Part shown: positions 1 through 8,446 of the stretch, one piece after another
Layout of the letters: each line of letters starts with the position of its first letter
Position numbering within the stretch: position 1 is the first letter of the stretch
IMG/VR virus record: IMGVR_UViG_3300008108_000529
Span: 1 to 23,588 of that record
DNA length: 23,588 nucleotides
From: a virus
Reading direction: 5' to 3' (one strand)
Translations under genes and position numbers: made by a program
The notes under the pieces: generated by a model
What the model was told of the DNA's origin: nothing
The model's input: only the letters and a program-made list of their open reading frames with translations
Database searches by the model: none

Positions 1-465
1 AGAGAAGTAATTACACCACCTGAAGGTACGGAATGGCGATTTGGAAAAAATACTAAAGAAGATCCTTTGGATCGTCAAGATGCAAGGCATTTTGGTACAG
101 CTTTAGCGAGTGTGCCTAATCCAATTTCAAAAATTGGTGGCGCTTTGATGCGTTATGCTGGGCAAGATCCTAAAGACCCGTTAAATGTAAGGGTAGCCAA
201 AGCACTGGACAACGCAGGTAGTCCGAATCTAAATAAAAAATCTGTGAAAGAACAAAACGTGGCGGAAGCCGAAAAACCATACGATCTACCACAGCGTCAT
301 GCTATGGATTACGGAATGCGTAAAACAATGATTCACAGATTAGCTAAAGCCACAGACTATGAAATCAGCGCATTAAGCCTAGCTAGTGACGAGGAATTAA
401 CTGATTTATATAAACAAGTATTCCCAGATCAAGATATAAACGAAGATTACCTAGACGAAAAATAA
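1..465 (+). CDS. C-terminal part of an unrecognised phage protein
   Basis: The reading frame is open from the first base of the window and ends in TAA at 463-465, giving 154 visible residues; the start lies upstream. An in-frame TTG at 67 exists, but the frame runs through it without a ribosome binding site, so I treat the gene as truncated by the window. The product is charged and soluble, with no membrane segment. A mid-part rich in Pro, Asn and Lys is followed by a probably helical, acidic C-terminus (visible residues about 100-154) containing the pieces RHAMDYGMRKTMIHRL and SDEELTDLYKQVFPDQ. I do not recognise a family. It lies 51 bases upstream of the glycosyltransferase gene in the same direction and is probably co-transcribed with it. 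Confidence 0.75.
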   Translation, partial: REVITPPEGTEWRFGKNTKEDPLDRQDARHFGTALASVPNPISKIGGALMRYAGQDPKDPLNVRVAKALDNAGSPNLNKKSVKEQNVAEAEKPYDLPQRHAMDYGMRKTMIHRLAKATDYEISALSLASDEELTDLYKQVFPDQDINEDYLDEK

Positions 466-516
466 TTTGACCAACTTATCCTTATGTAAATAATAGTACA
501 TTTTCATGAGGATAAA

Positions 517-1458
517 ATGGCTAAGAAAAAACAAACCCAAGAAGCTACTATACCTGTAGAGCAGGCAGTAGAAGCAATACAAGAAATTACAGAACAAGAT
601 GCCCAACAAGCAGATCAATCTGCAGCAACAGGGCAAAATCAAGTACAGGTCAATGTAGACTTTTTGCGTACAACACGTGTACACATAGCTATGCCATGCT
701 ATGGTGGTATGCTAACTGAATCAACATTCATGTCATTCATTAAATGGGCAAATACTGCTAGACAATTAGGAATTGACTGGACATTAGAAACCATGGTTAA
801 CGAGAGCCTTATCAGCCGCGCTCGGAACACATTGACCGCTAAGTTCCTAGATCAAGCAGATTCCACACACCTATTCTTTGTTGATGCCGACATTGGTTGG
901 GAGCCATGGCACTTACTAGTTTTGCTTAACCGTGACAAAGACGTTATTGGCGGACTATATCCTATGAAGACTATGCCAATCAAATGGGTAGTCAATGGAT
1001 TTGAGGGTGCTGAAGAAGGTCCTGATGGACTACAAGAAGTTAGTAAAGCAGGTACTGGTTTCTTACTAATGAAGAAGCATGTATTTGAGAAACTAAATGT
1101 TCACCCTGCAGTTAAGCAGTACAAGAACGATATTGGTCTAGATCCAAAATATGACAAGTATCTAAAGACATACTTTGACACAGCAGTTCGTCAAAATCGT
1201 TACTATAGTGAAGACTGGACCTTTTGCGAAAACTGGCGTGATCTAGGTGGCAAAGTGTTCGTAGACAAACGTGTTCTATTACGTCACAGTGGTGCATATG
1301 TATTCTGTATGGAAAATCAACAACACTTGTTGAACACAATTGGACCTATGTATATCCAAGAACAACAGAATTTAGCAGCACAACAAGCTCAAGCAAGTGC
1401 AGCTCCTGTTGATGCGGGTACAGTTAAAACCACAAAAAAATCTAAAAAAACAGCGTAA
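517..1458 (+). CDS. Putative GT-A-fold glycosyltransferase (DxD type)
   Basis: The 313-residue product looks like a family-2-like nucleotide-sugar glycosyltransferase. Residues 1-45 are a Gln/Glu/Ala-rich low-complexity tail. A Rossmann-like core starts near residue 50 with VHIAMPCYGGM, and hydrophobic strands lead to FFVDADIGW, where D123-A-D125 is the candidate metal and nucleotide-sugar binding DxD motif. The following VIGGLYPMK and GTGFLLMKK stretches fit the acceptor side of GT-A enzymes. The C-terminus is Gln/Ala-rich and ends in a Lys-rich tail (KTTKKSKKTA). A GAGGA Shine-Dalgarno at 508-512 supports the ATG at 517. It is the last gene before the terminator at 1483. The target (capsid or fibre protein, host surface sugar or DNA) cannot be told from sequence. 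The fold call is fairly safe; the substrate is unknown. Confidence 0.8.
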   Translation: MAKKKQTQEATIPVEQAVEAIQEITEQDAQQADQSAATGQNQVQVNVDFLRTTRVHIAMPCYGGMLTESTFMSFIKWANTARQLGIDWTLETMVNESLISRARNTLTAKFLDQADSTHLFFVDADIGWEPWHLLVLLNRDKDVIGGLYPMKTMPIKWVVNGFEGAEEGPDGLQEVSKAGTGFLLMKKHVFEKLNVHPAVKQYKNDIGLDPKYDKYLKTYFDTAVRQNRYYSEDWTFCENWRDLGGKVFVDKRVLLRHSGAYVFCMENQQHLLNTIGPMYIQEQQNLAAQQAQASAAPVDAGTVKTTKKSKKTA

Positions 1459-1482
1459 ATCTAAAAATTTACACTAAAACAT

Positions 1483-1518
1483 AAGGGTTATGACAGGAAA
1501 CTGTTATAACCCTTTTTT
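1483..1518 (+). terminator. Strong intrinsic terminator
   Basis: Two 14-base arms (1483-1496 and 1501-1514) pair along their full length with one G-T wobble, closed by a GAAA tetraloop and followed by a T run to 1518. It sits 24 bases after the glycosyltransferase stop and ends the upstream transcription unit. Confidence 0.92.
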
Positions 1519-1526
1519 GATAAATA
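1519..1526 (+). promoter_or_regulatory. T4-like late promoter box GATAAATA
   Basis: GATAAATA matches the T4-like late -10 element (TATAAATA; NATAAATA in cyanophages, from memory) at seven of eight positions. It begins at the base after the terminator T run, so termination and re-initiation are back to back. The next ATG is only 4 bases downstream, so transcripts would start at or next to the start codon. No -35 element is expected for gp55-type promoters. Confidence 0.6.
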
Positions 1527-1530
1527 CTGT

Positions 1531-2745
1531 ATGAACCTTAAGGAACTAGCAAATTTTAAACTGCATGACGCAGTATTTTTTCATGACCAACTAAATCCAG
1601 TGATTTTTTTGGGTGATAAGATGCGCCCCGAAGTTAGAAATCAACTGCTTATAATCGCAGAAGATTTTATAGATCATTTAGGCATCCCACATTTAGAAAT
1701 AGAAGATGTAACATTGTCAGGCTCAAATGCTGCTTACACTTATACTAAACACAGTGATGTAGATTTACATATTTTAGTAGACATGAAAAAACTAAATGAT
1801 GACACTGTTTATAGAGAATTGTTTGACGCCAAAAAAACAATTTACAATGACACGCATGACATACAAATTGGTGGATATGATGTAGAATTATATGTTCAGG
1901 ATTCAAATCAACCAGTTATAAGTTTAGGTGAATATTCAGTTGTTAATGATAGTTGGTTACGTCTGCCTAAAAAACATCGTAGTAATTTAGATCAAGCAGC
2001 TACTAAACTAAAGTTTAATAAATTAGCGCATTTAGCAGAATTAGCAGTAAAATATGATGATGAGAAAAGAATAAAAACACTACTTAAAACAATCAAAAAG
2101 TATAGACAAGCAGGACTTGATATCCATGGTGAGTTTGGCCCTGAAAATTTAGCATTTAAGGCACTAAGATCAAAGGGTATAATAGGAAAACTATATGATA
2201 AACTTAATCAATTACATAGTGAAAAATTAAGTTTACCTGAAGATACAACTTATATTACTGACGAAGATTTTGATCCAAACGGACCTCCACCAGGACCAGA
2301 GTTTAAACCAACTATGCCAGCTGGTACAGTTAAAGTTGACGTAAGTGACGTATACGATTGGTATAAATTAGGACAACATATCAGTGACCTTGAAGGGTTA
2401 GGAAAACACGACTTTGGTAAAGGACCACCTAGTACTATTTTCTCATTTGGCAGCGAAGATGCTGAACACAAATATATTAAAAATTTAGAAAAGACTGGGC
2501 TTAGTACAACTGACATTGATCCATTTGACCCAAAACAACCAAAAGGTATGAAGCGTCAGAAAACTGATCCTACGTACAATGTCAATGAAGTAAGTGGATA
2601 CATTCCTAGTAAAAAAGAAAAGAGTGGTCCTAGATTTAAAACAGCGTTAACAGTAGACGTTACTCCAAATAGCATAAAGGATAATGCTAGAAAATTAGGA
2701 AGTAAAATAAGTAGAGCAGGTATTCCACCTCTCTTAAGACCATAA
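1531..2745 (+). CDS. Nucleotidyltransferase-fold protein with a phage C-terminal module
   Basis: The 404-residue product carries a Pol-beta-type nucleotidyltransferase core. G64-S65 is followed by S75-D-V-D78-L-H, the GS...DxD metal and nucleotide site, and E119 in GYDVELYV is in the right place for the third acidic ligand. A helical region follows (residues about 150-240), then a Pro/Gly-rich linker and a second conserved-looking module near 275-335 (pieces DWYKLGQHISDLEGLG and KGPPSTIFSFG). I recall both modules from T4-like phage proteins, where their roles are unknown. The ATG at 1531 is the only reasonable start, but it lacks a Shine-Dalgarno and lies right after a late-type box, so it may be translated from a leaderless message. 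It is the first gene of the adhesin block. The transferred nucleotide and acceptor are unknown. Confidence 0.78.
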   Translation: MNLKELANFKLHDAVFFHDQLNPVIFLGDKMRPEVRNQLLIIAEDFIDHLGIPHLEIEDVTLSGSNAAYTYTKHSDVDLHILVDMKKLNDDTVYRELFDAKKTIYNDTHDIQIGGYDVELYVQDSNQPVISLGEYSVVNDSWLRLPKKHRSNLDQAATKLKFNKLAHLAELAVKYDDEKRIKTLLKTIKKYRQAGLDIHGEFGPENLAFKALRSKGIIGKLYDKLNQLHSEKLSLPEDTTYITDEDFDPNGPPPGPEFKPTMPAGTVKVDVSDVYDWYKLGQHISDLEGLGKHDFGKGPPSTIFSFGSEDAEHKYIKNLEKTGLSTTDIDPFDPKQPKGMKRQKTDPTYNVNEVSGYIPSKKEKSGPRFKTALTVDVTPNSIKDNARKLGSKISRAGIPPLLRP

Positions 2746-2765
2746 AAAATTATAAGGAAAAAATC

Positions 2766-3971
2766 ATGGCAACAACAGATCCATATCAGTATATCGCAGA
2801 CCAAGCAAATGCATCTGCATCTGCTGCAAGGTTTTCAGCACAACAAGCTGCAACTTCTGCAAATATAGCTACATCTTCTGCAGCCACTGCAACTTTAGCA
2901 GCAAATCGTGCTAATATTGATGCAAGAAATGCTAATATTTCTGCTAGTTTTTCAGCAAACTATGCAGCACAGGCTCAAAGTTTGGTTGGGGCAGTAAGAA
3001 CAGCTAACACATCTACTATACAAAATGTAACAACTCTTAATAGATCCTCAGGTCCAAATGGCGCTTTACAAATGTCAAATGGAAGTGGAGGTTTTATAAG
3101 TTCAAATGTTTTTGTAACAGGGTATGGTACAATTACTGCAGGAAATCTAAATGTTAGTTCTGGTACTGTAACAGCAGGTCAAATTTCTGCATTAGGTAAT
3201 ATTATATCTAATTCAAACGTAACAGCCCTCAGAGGTGTTTTTAACACTGCAGTTTTAGGTAATGCATCAATAGGTAATCTTACTGTTGTAGGAAATGTTA
3301 CTGGTAATTTTAGTGGTAATGGTACTAATCTAACAGGTGTTGCTCCTTTAAATAGCCCAGTATTTACCGGAATACCAACTGCCCCAACCCCAGCCAACAA
3401 TACCAATACTACACAAATTGCTACAACACAGTTTGTACAGAATGTTGTCAGTGGTATAACAGGTTTTAGCACTGGGATGAATGTTACAGGAAACATTTCA
3501 AGCACTGGCACAATTAATGCAACTGTAGGTGTCACAGCCGTTGGTAACGTCCAAGGAGGTAATTTAAGAACTGTGGGTGTTATCACAGCAACAGGTAATC
3601 TTTCTGCAGGAAATGCAACAATTAACGGACAAGTTACAGCGACCGGAAACATAAGAGGTGCTAATTTGCTTTCTAATGGTGTAGTGAGTACAACTGGAAA
3701 TGCTATCGCATCTAATGTATTTGCAAATTATGTATTTTCTAGTGGTGTAGTTTGTGCAATTGGTAATATAGGAGCCGTAGGAAATATAAGTACATCAGGA
3801 AGTTTAACAGCAAATGGTAATCTACGAACATTCGGTACTTTCATTATGACACAAGTTACAAGAACAAGTACCTCTCCTGGATTCCCAGGACAAATATGTT
3901 GGGATACAGGTTACATATATGTGTGTATAGCAAGTAATGTTTGGAGAAGAGTACCATTAAGCAATTTTTAA
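2766..3971 (+). CDS. Tail fibre protein with alanine-rich N-terminus and PTAPT repeat
   Basis: This 401-residue protein is built like a trimeric tail fibre. The N-terminus MATTDPYQYIAD matches that of the fibre gene at 5268. Residues about 14-75 are Ala/Ser/Asn-rich and heptad-like, consistent with a triple coiled coil. The shaft is made of short G-N-(I/L/V)-x-(A/S/T)-x-G beta repeats. A single TGIPTAPTP...TQIATTQFVQ unit lies at residues 197-225, the repeat common in phage fibre proteins. The C-terminus has a GFPGQICWDTGYIYVCIASN motif followed by a W-R-R tail, a tip also seen at the end of the fibre at 8447. TAAGGA (2752-2757) precedes the ATG. It would act at the baseplate or tail tip in host recognition; the receptor is unknown. 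Confidence 0.85.
   Translation: MATTDPYQYIADQANASASAARFSAQQAATSANIATSSAATATLAANRANIDARNANISASFSANYAAQAQSLVGAVRTANTSTIQNVTTLNRSSGPNGALQMSNGSGGFISSNVFVTGYGTITAGNLNVSSGTVTAGQISALGNIISNSNVTALRGVFNTAVLGNASIGNLTVVGNVTGNFSGNGTNLTGVAPLNSPVFTGIPTAPTPANNTNTTQIATTQFVQNVVSGITGFSTGMNVTGNISSTGTINATVGVTAVGNVQGGNLRTVGVITATGNLSAGNATINGQVTATGNIRGANLLSNGVVSTTGNAIASNVFANYVFSSGVVCAIGNIGAVGNISTSGSLTANGNLRTFGTFIMTQVTRTSTSPGFPGQICWDTGYIYVCIASNVWRRVPLSNF
3354..3440 (+). repeat. Phage-fibre PTAPT/IATTxFV repeat unit
   Basis: One copy of the 29-residue unit SPxFTGxPTAPTP-(spacer)-TQIATTQFVQ. Degenerate copies recur in the next gene at 4512-4832. Confidence 0.8.
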
Positions 3972-3983
3972 TTTATAATTATT

Positions 3984-5255
3984 ATGGCAGACGCAAATAC
4001 ATCAAATACGACTTCAAACACAAGTTCTAATACTTCTTCAATAATTCAACAAATAACTGTTGTCAATGAAGCTGTTGGGTTATTAGGGGCTGTACAATTC
4101 GCTAAAGGAAATAGTTTTTCATCTTCTGATAAATTTCTTTTTGACGCATTAAATTCACAGTTACAAATACAAGGTAAGATATTAGCTGAAAATGCTAACT
4201 TAGGACCAACACAAGTCCAATCATTATCTTCTATTGGCGCGGTAACAGCTTCACTATTGTCTGCTGCAACTGTGTCTGCTCAGGCAAATGTTAGTTCTGC
4301 CAATAATGTTATCGCTAATAATAATGTCATAGCAAATAAATTTTTTATTGGCAATGGATCATATCTTTCAGGTAATTTAGCTAGAACTGATGGTACTACA
4401 TTTACAGGCAATGTACGTATTCCTCCTATAGTTCAAGGAGTCAGTCCGAATAATGCACCAGTGGATTACGGGCTATTTAGAATGTTAATGGATACAAAGG
4501 CAAATATTGCAAGTCCAGCATTCACTGGTAATCCAACAGCACCAATAATAACAAACGTAAATGACAACGATAACTCAATTGCAACAACAAGTTTTGTTCA
4601 ACTAGTAGCTAATACAAGAGCAAGAACATCAAATGTTACATTAACAAATGTAACATTATTAGGTAATGTAACTGTACCTAATACACTAGCCAATACTAAT
4701 AACTTTGCACCTGCGACCACTGCTTTTGTACAAGCTCAGCGACAAAATATTGCATTAGGTGGTATACCAACTGCTCCGACTCCAAATGTAAATGCACCAC
4801 CTACACAAATTGCAACAGCTGGCTTTGTAAGAAGCACGGGAGCTCCATGTGTAATATTAAGTAGACGAGGCGGCTCTGCACTAACATGGAACCCAGGTGT
4901 TTGGCAAAATATTCCATTTGATACTTTTGATAGGAATACTATTAGCGCAACAATTGATGGGACTGGATTTGATTTACCGGCAGGTACGTATGTTTATCAA
5001 ACAGATGTAAGAGTAACTTCTAACGGCGGTATCTTAGAAATTTATATGCGTTTACAAAATGTTGATACTAATTTTACTATACAAAATATTTCAAGCGGAA
5101 GAACACAGGGTGTAGGACAATTTACTTTGTCGGGATTAACAACGTTGGCAATTCAAGTAAACGGCTCTATCACAGGGGTAATTTCTCCAAACTTTGGTTT
5201 ATCAGCTGGTCAAGGATATCAACAAGCATATATTCAACTTTTTAAAGTAGCATAA
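3984..5255 (+). CDS. Tail fibre protein with C-terminal jelly-roll-like head
   Basis: The 423-residue product begins with a Ser/Thr/Asn-rich stretch (residues 1-20) instead of the MATxxPY motif of its two neighbours. A mixed region follows (about 25-140), then three degenerate fibre repeats between 4512 and 4832, the clearest being TGNPTAP...NSIATTSFVQ and GGIPTAPTP...TQIATAGFVR. The last 140 residues are non-repetitive and beta-rich (pieces NPGVWQNIPFDTFDRN, LPAGTYVYQTDVRV and FTLSGLTTLAIQVNG). This pattern resembles C1q/TNF-like or other jelly-roll receptor-binding heads; the resemblance is by eye only. The start follows the previous gene by 12 bases without a strong Shine-Dalgarno, so translation may depend on coupling. 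Likely role: an adhesin or fibre tip subunit. Confidence 0.82.
   Translation: MADANTSNTTSNTSSNTSSIIQQITVVNEAVGLLGAVQFAKGNSFSSSDKFLFDALNSQLQIQGKILAENANLGPTQVQSLSSIGAVTASLLSAATVSAQANVSSANNVIANNNVIANKFFIGNGSYLSGNLARTDGTTFTGNVRIPPIVQGVSPNNAPVDYGLFRMLMDTKANIASPAFTGNPTAPIITNVNDNDNSIATTSFVQLVANTRARTSNVTLTNVTLLGNVTVPNTLANTNNFAPATTAFVQAQRQNIALGGIPTAPTPNVNAPPTQIATAGFVRSTGAPCVILSRRGGSALTWNPGVWQNIPFDTFDRNTISATIDGTGFDLPAGTYVYQTDVRVTSNGGILEIYMRLQNVDTNFTIQNISSGRTQGVGQFTLSGLTTLAIQVNGSITGVISPNFGLSAGQGYQQAYIQLFKVA
4512..4832 (+). repeat. Three degenerate PTAPT/IATTxFV fibre repeats
   Basis: Copies at 4512-4601 and 4755-4832 keep both the PTAP and the IAT(T/A)xFV parts. A middle copy (about 4668-4735) keeps only the PATTAFVQ end. 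Confidence 0.75.
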
Positions 5256-5267
5256 TAAGGAAATAAA

Positions 5268-8195
5268 ATGGCAACAAATAATCCATACGAGTTTATTAGT
5301 GACACTAATGCTAATCTTAGCACAGCTAATGTTATTAGTGTTCAACCAAATGCCAATAATACAAAAACTATCGTCGCTACCTATACAGATCCTGTATTGT
5401 ACGCACAACCACAACTTAATATTATAAATGATCCAGGTGGAAGCGGTGGTCAAATACAATTCAATAGTGGTAAGGGATTTGCAGGTGATAGTAATTTAAC
5501 ATATCAGTCAAACATAGCAAAGTTAAGTCTACGTGGTAATTTGTATGTAAGCGGAAACGTATTTGGAAATATTCAAACAAATTTAAATAATTTTCATTTG
5601 ACTGGTGGTGCTAACGGTTATGTACTATCTACAGACGGTGCAGGTAATGTTACTTGGATTAGTCCTAATCCTAACGTAAGTGGATCAATATATAATGGTA
5701 ACAGCAATGTTATTGTGAATGCCAATGGTAATATAACATTTAGTAGTGCAGGAGTTGCTAATGTTGTTGTTATAAGCAATGATGGATTAAATTTAACAAG
5801 TCCAAACAGATTAAATTTAGGCGGAGGTAATGCAACCAATTACTTAGCAACTGATGGTGCTGGTAATTTATACTGGGCTGATGATATACCTGTTTATATA
5901 GGGAACAGTGCGCCTGATTTACCTCAAGGACATTTATGGTTTGATAGCGATGAAGGTCGTGCATACTTAAATTATGATGGTAATAGTTGGGTAGATTTTA
6001 GTCCTGCTGTTATGCCTAACCCTGATATGTTTGCAAATACAATCACTTTCCCTGATGGTAGTGTACAAACTACAGCAGGTGGCGGAGGTCCAAGTAGCTA
6101 CGGCAATAGCAATGTTGCAGCATATTTACCAACTTATACAGGTAATGTAAACGCAAGTAATATAAATGTTTCCAATACAGCATACACTTATAATATAAGT
6201 GCGACAGGTTTGGCAAGTTTAACAACGGTAAGTGTTTCAGGAAATGTTACTGCTGCACAATTTATAGGTTCAGGTAATAACTTAAGTAATATACAAGGAG
6301 CAAACGTTACTGGTGCAGTTTCAAGTGCAACAACGGCGGGTACTGTAACAACAGCAGCCCAACCCAATATTACAAGTACAGGTACATTAAGTAGTTTAAG
6401 TGTCACTGGAAATGTGAATACCTCTGCTAATATACATGCTGCATTTTTTATAGGCAATGGAAGTCAATTAACAGGTATTACAGCTACTACTGCAGCCACA
6501 GTAACTACAAATGCACAGCCAAATATTACAAGTGTTGGTACATTATCAAGTCTTAGTATAACTGGCAATGCAACAACAGGTAACTTAATTGTTACATCAA
6601 ATACTGAATCAATAGGACCTACCAGTGGTTCAATACATACAGCAGGTGGCATAGGCGCACAAGGAAATATTGTTGGTAATCACCACCTATATGTTGGTCC
6701 AGGCTCTAGTTTAACAGCATTTACTAATCCAGTTATGATTGGTAAAAATACCGGTACAGAATATGTTCAATCAGCAATTATAAATTCAGCAGATACTGGT
6801 TCTAGCGACTGGGTAGCGTATGGTGACAATGGTACTGAAAGCGGAGGGTGGGCAGACTTTGGATTTACAAGTTCTAACTTTTCTGATCCAGCCTATACAG
6901 TAACAGGATCAAATGATGGATATTTCTTTGTTCAACCACAGTCAGGAAGTTACGGTGGTAACTTAGTTCTTGCTACAGGTGATCAGGGAACTGTAAATGA
7001 CATTATATTTGCTACTGGTGGATTCCAAACAGCTAATATATTTGGTAGAATAAGTCATTCTAATTTAACACTTGAATTACCCACAGGTAATATAAGCATT
7101 GGTGGTAATATTACTGCCAACAATTTAGGTAATATTTCAAGTATTGACATAGATGGAAATACAAGTAACATTCTTTACGGTAATGGTATTTTCGCTGCTG
7201 CCCCTAGTACAACTTACGGAAATAGTAATGTTGCTTCTTTTTTAGGTGCTTACGGAAGCAACACAATTTCTACTACAGGGTCTATATCAGCAAACACAAT
7301 TACACTATCAGGAACTGGTACTTCCGTTAATGCCGGCTCAGGAAATATTTTAACCAACGAAGTAACAGGAACTAAGTTTAAATTCTTGAATGGCCTATAT
7401 ACCGCTACACTCACTGGACAAGGAGCAACAAGTAATTACTCATTAGCTCTTCCTGCAAATGCCGGCACTAATGGGCAATTACTAACTAGTGATGGAACTG
7501 GTAATTTAACTTGGACAACATCAAGTAGTTATGGTGATAGTAATGTAGCAACACTATTAGGTAGTTTTGGATCAAACAATGTATCAACTACAGGTAATAT
7601 TACCTCAGATAGTCTAAGTGGTTCAAACTTATTTGTTACATATTCTTCAGGAGATGAAGGCGGTCAAATTTCCCTTGCACAAGCAGCAAATTCAACCTTA
7701 GATGGCAATACAGTAACCGTTGATATCTATCAAAATAGATTTAGAATTTTTGAGCAAGGTGGAAATGCCCGTGGTGTTTACATTGATTTGTTACAGTCAG
7801 CATCCAGTGCTACTACACTACTAAACAATAGAATAACTTCTGCATTTAACACAACTAGTAATGAAGTAACAATGGATAGTATTAAAGTAGGTATAAACGG
7901 TAGTGCTATACCTTATGTGAAAACAGTTAGTGGATCAGCTACATTTACATGGACTTCTGTTTTTGTAAAATATGACGGTATAAGTCAATACGTTTCGTCA
8001 GGCGGCGGCGGAACTGGAATTACAGTAAGTACATCAGAGCAAACAGTGGGTACAGCTTTTACCACTGCGGGAGACTCAGGGGTAGTAACATTAATGAATC
8101 AAAGTAATGGGCAAGTTCACAGAGTAACTTATCTAGCAGGACCTAGCAATGTTGGTACAGGTGGCGGCAGTGTCATCGTAGAAAGATTAATGTAA
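5268..8195 (+). CDS. Large repeat-rich tail fibre protein (975 residues)
   Basis: The N-terminus MATNNPYEFISDTNAN is a clear relative of the fibre gene at 2766, suggesting docking to the same partner. The body is a patchwork of known-looking fibre elements: GGQIQFNSG; three (S/T)(T/S)DG(A/T)GN-x-x-W units; a LPQGHLWFDSDEGRAYL...SWVDFSP module (residues about 213-245); two exact-length 24-residue repeats (6342-6413 and 6498-6569); and three YG(N/D)SNVA units. Between about residues 460 and 600 lies a less repetitive stretch (pieces SSDWVAYGDNGTESGGWADF and NLVLATGDQGTVNDIIFATG), of a kind seen in fibre shafts. The last 80 residues are beta-rich and end in Gly-rich loops (SSGGGGTG, GTGGGS). A TAAGGA Shine-Dalgarno at 5255-5260 precedes the ATG. 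It probably forms a trimeric beta-structured fibre. Confidence 0.86.
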   Translation: MATNNPYEFISDTNANLSTANVISVQPNANNTKTIVATYTDPVLYAQPQLNIINDPGGSGGQIQFNSGKGFAGDSNLTYQSNIAKLSLRGNLYVSGNVFGNIQTNLNNFHLTGGANGYVLSTDGAGNVTWISPNPNVSGSIYNGNSNVIVNANGNITFSSAGVANVVVISNDGLNLTSPNRLNLGGGNATNYLATDGAGNLYWADDIPVYIGNSAPDLPQGHLWFDSDEGRAYLNYDGNSWVDFSPAVMPNPDMFANTITFPDGSVQTTAGGGGPSSYGNSNVAAYLPTYTGNVNASNINVSNTAYTYNISATGLASLTTVSVSGNVTAAQFIGSGNNLSNIQGANVTGAVSSATTAGTVTTAAQPNITSTGTLSSLSVTGNVNTSANIHAAFFIGNGSQLTGITATTAATVTTNAQPNITSVGTLSSLSITGNATTGNLIVTSNTESIGPTSGSIHTAGGIGAQGNIVGNHHLYVGPGSSLTAFTNPVMIGKNTGTEYVQSAIINSADTGSSDWVAYGDNGTESGGWADFGFTSSNFSDPAYTVTGSNDGYFFVQPQSGSYGGNLVLATGDQGTVNDIIFATGGFQTANIFGRISHSNLTLELPTGNISIGGNITANNLGNISSIDIDGNTSNILYGNGIFAAAPSTTYGNSNVASFLGAYGSNTISTTGSISANTITLSGTGTSVNAGSGNILTNEVTGTKFKFLNGLYTATLTGQGATSNYSLALPANAGTNGQLLTSDGTGNLTWTTSSSYGDSNVATLLGSFGSNNVSTTGNITSDSLSGSNLFVTYSSGDEGGQISLAQAANSTLDGNTVTVDIYQNRFRIFEQGGNARGVYIDLLQSASSATTLLNNRITSAFNTTSNEVTMDSIKVGINGSAIPYVKTVSGSATFTWTSVFVKYDGISQYVSSGGGGTGITVSTSEQTVGTAFTTAGDSGVVTLMNQSNGQVHRVTYLAGPSNVGTGGGSVIVERLM
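6342..6413 (+). repeat. 24-residue fibre repeat, copy 1
   Basis: Encodes TVTTAAQPNITSTGTL followed by SSLSVTGN. It is the same length as copy 2, with three residue differences out of 24. Confidence 0.85.
6498..6569 (+). repeat. 24-residue fibre repeat, copy 2
   Basis: Encodes TVTTNAQPNITSVGTL followed by SSLSITGN. Spacing from copy 1 is 156 bases (52 codons), so it is a periodic shaft element rather than a direct tandem. Confidence 0.85.
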
Positions 8196-8201
8196 TTTAA
8201 A

Positions 8202-8209
8202 AATAAATA
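8202..8209 (+). promoter_or_regulatory. Possible internal late promoter AATAAATA
   Basis: AATAAATA lies in the 31-base gap between two fibre genes, 17 bases before the next ATG, and fits the NATAAATA late consensus. The surrounding DNA is very AT-rich, so chance occurrence is a real possibility. Confidence 0.35.
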
Positions 8210-8226
8210 TATAATAAGGAACAGAA

Positions 8227-8430
8227 ATGGCACTAGTTTTTCCAACAGATCCAACAACTGGGCAAATATTTACAGGTGATAACACAGTCACCTATATTTA
8301 CACGGGTGATCGTTGGAGTTCAGCAATAGCAATACATAACGGTGTATACGAATACGCATATGAAGGTGGTGACGCATTTAGTGTGTACAATCCACTACTT
8401 GATACAGTAATAGATGGCGGTGACGCATAA
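8227..8430 (+). CDS. Small fibre-associated protein (67 residues)
   Basis: A short complete gene between two fibre genes, with an AAGGA Shine-Dalgarno at 8216-8220. Its N-terminal half (FPTDPTTGQIFTGDNTVTY, then IYTGDRWSSA) is the P-x-G-x-x-(F/Y)-x-x-x-x-x-x-Y-x-(Y/W)-x-G-x-x-W pattern seen in small phage fibre or adhesin modules. The C-terminal half is acidic and repeats a GGDA motif (EGGDAFSVY and DGGDA at the very end). It lacks signal or membrane segments. By position it may be an attachment or chaperone-like partner of the large fibre at 8447, 16 bases downstream; that role is inferred from neighbours only. Confidence 0.7.
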   Translation: MALVFPTDPTTGQIFTGDNTVTYIYTGDRWSSAIAIHNGVYEYAYEGGDAFSVYNPLLDTVIDGGDA

Positions 8431-8446
8431 GGTTTAGGAAAATAAA

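Larger units (their letters stand above)
6099..7568 (+). repeat. Three dispersed YG(N/D)SNVA repeats
   Basis: Units start at 6099 (YGNSNVAAYLPTYTGN), 7215 (YGNSNVASFLGAYGSN) and 7530 (YGDSNVATLLGSFGSN). They share a Y-G-x-S-N-V-A-x-x-L-x-x-(Y/F)-x-(G/S)-N pattern and mark the beginnings of fibre segments. Confidence 0.75.

Noticed and set aside
484-494. Late promoter before the glycosyltransferase (TGTAAATAATA)
   Set aside because: Only TAAATA of the box is kept, the gap is very AT-rich and there is no terminator before it.
3179-3652. 157-residue open frame on the minus strand opposite the first fibre gene
   Set aside because: Its Val/Pro/Thr-rich composition is the mirror of the fibre's repeated Gly-Asn-Val-Thr codons. 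It has no ribosome binding site, and similar minus-strand frames occur opposite the other fibres.
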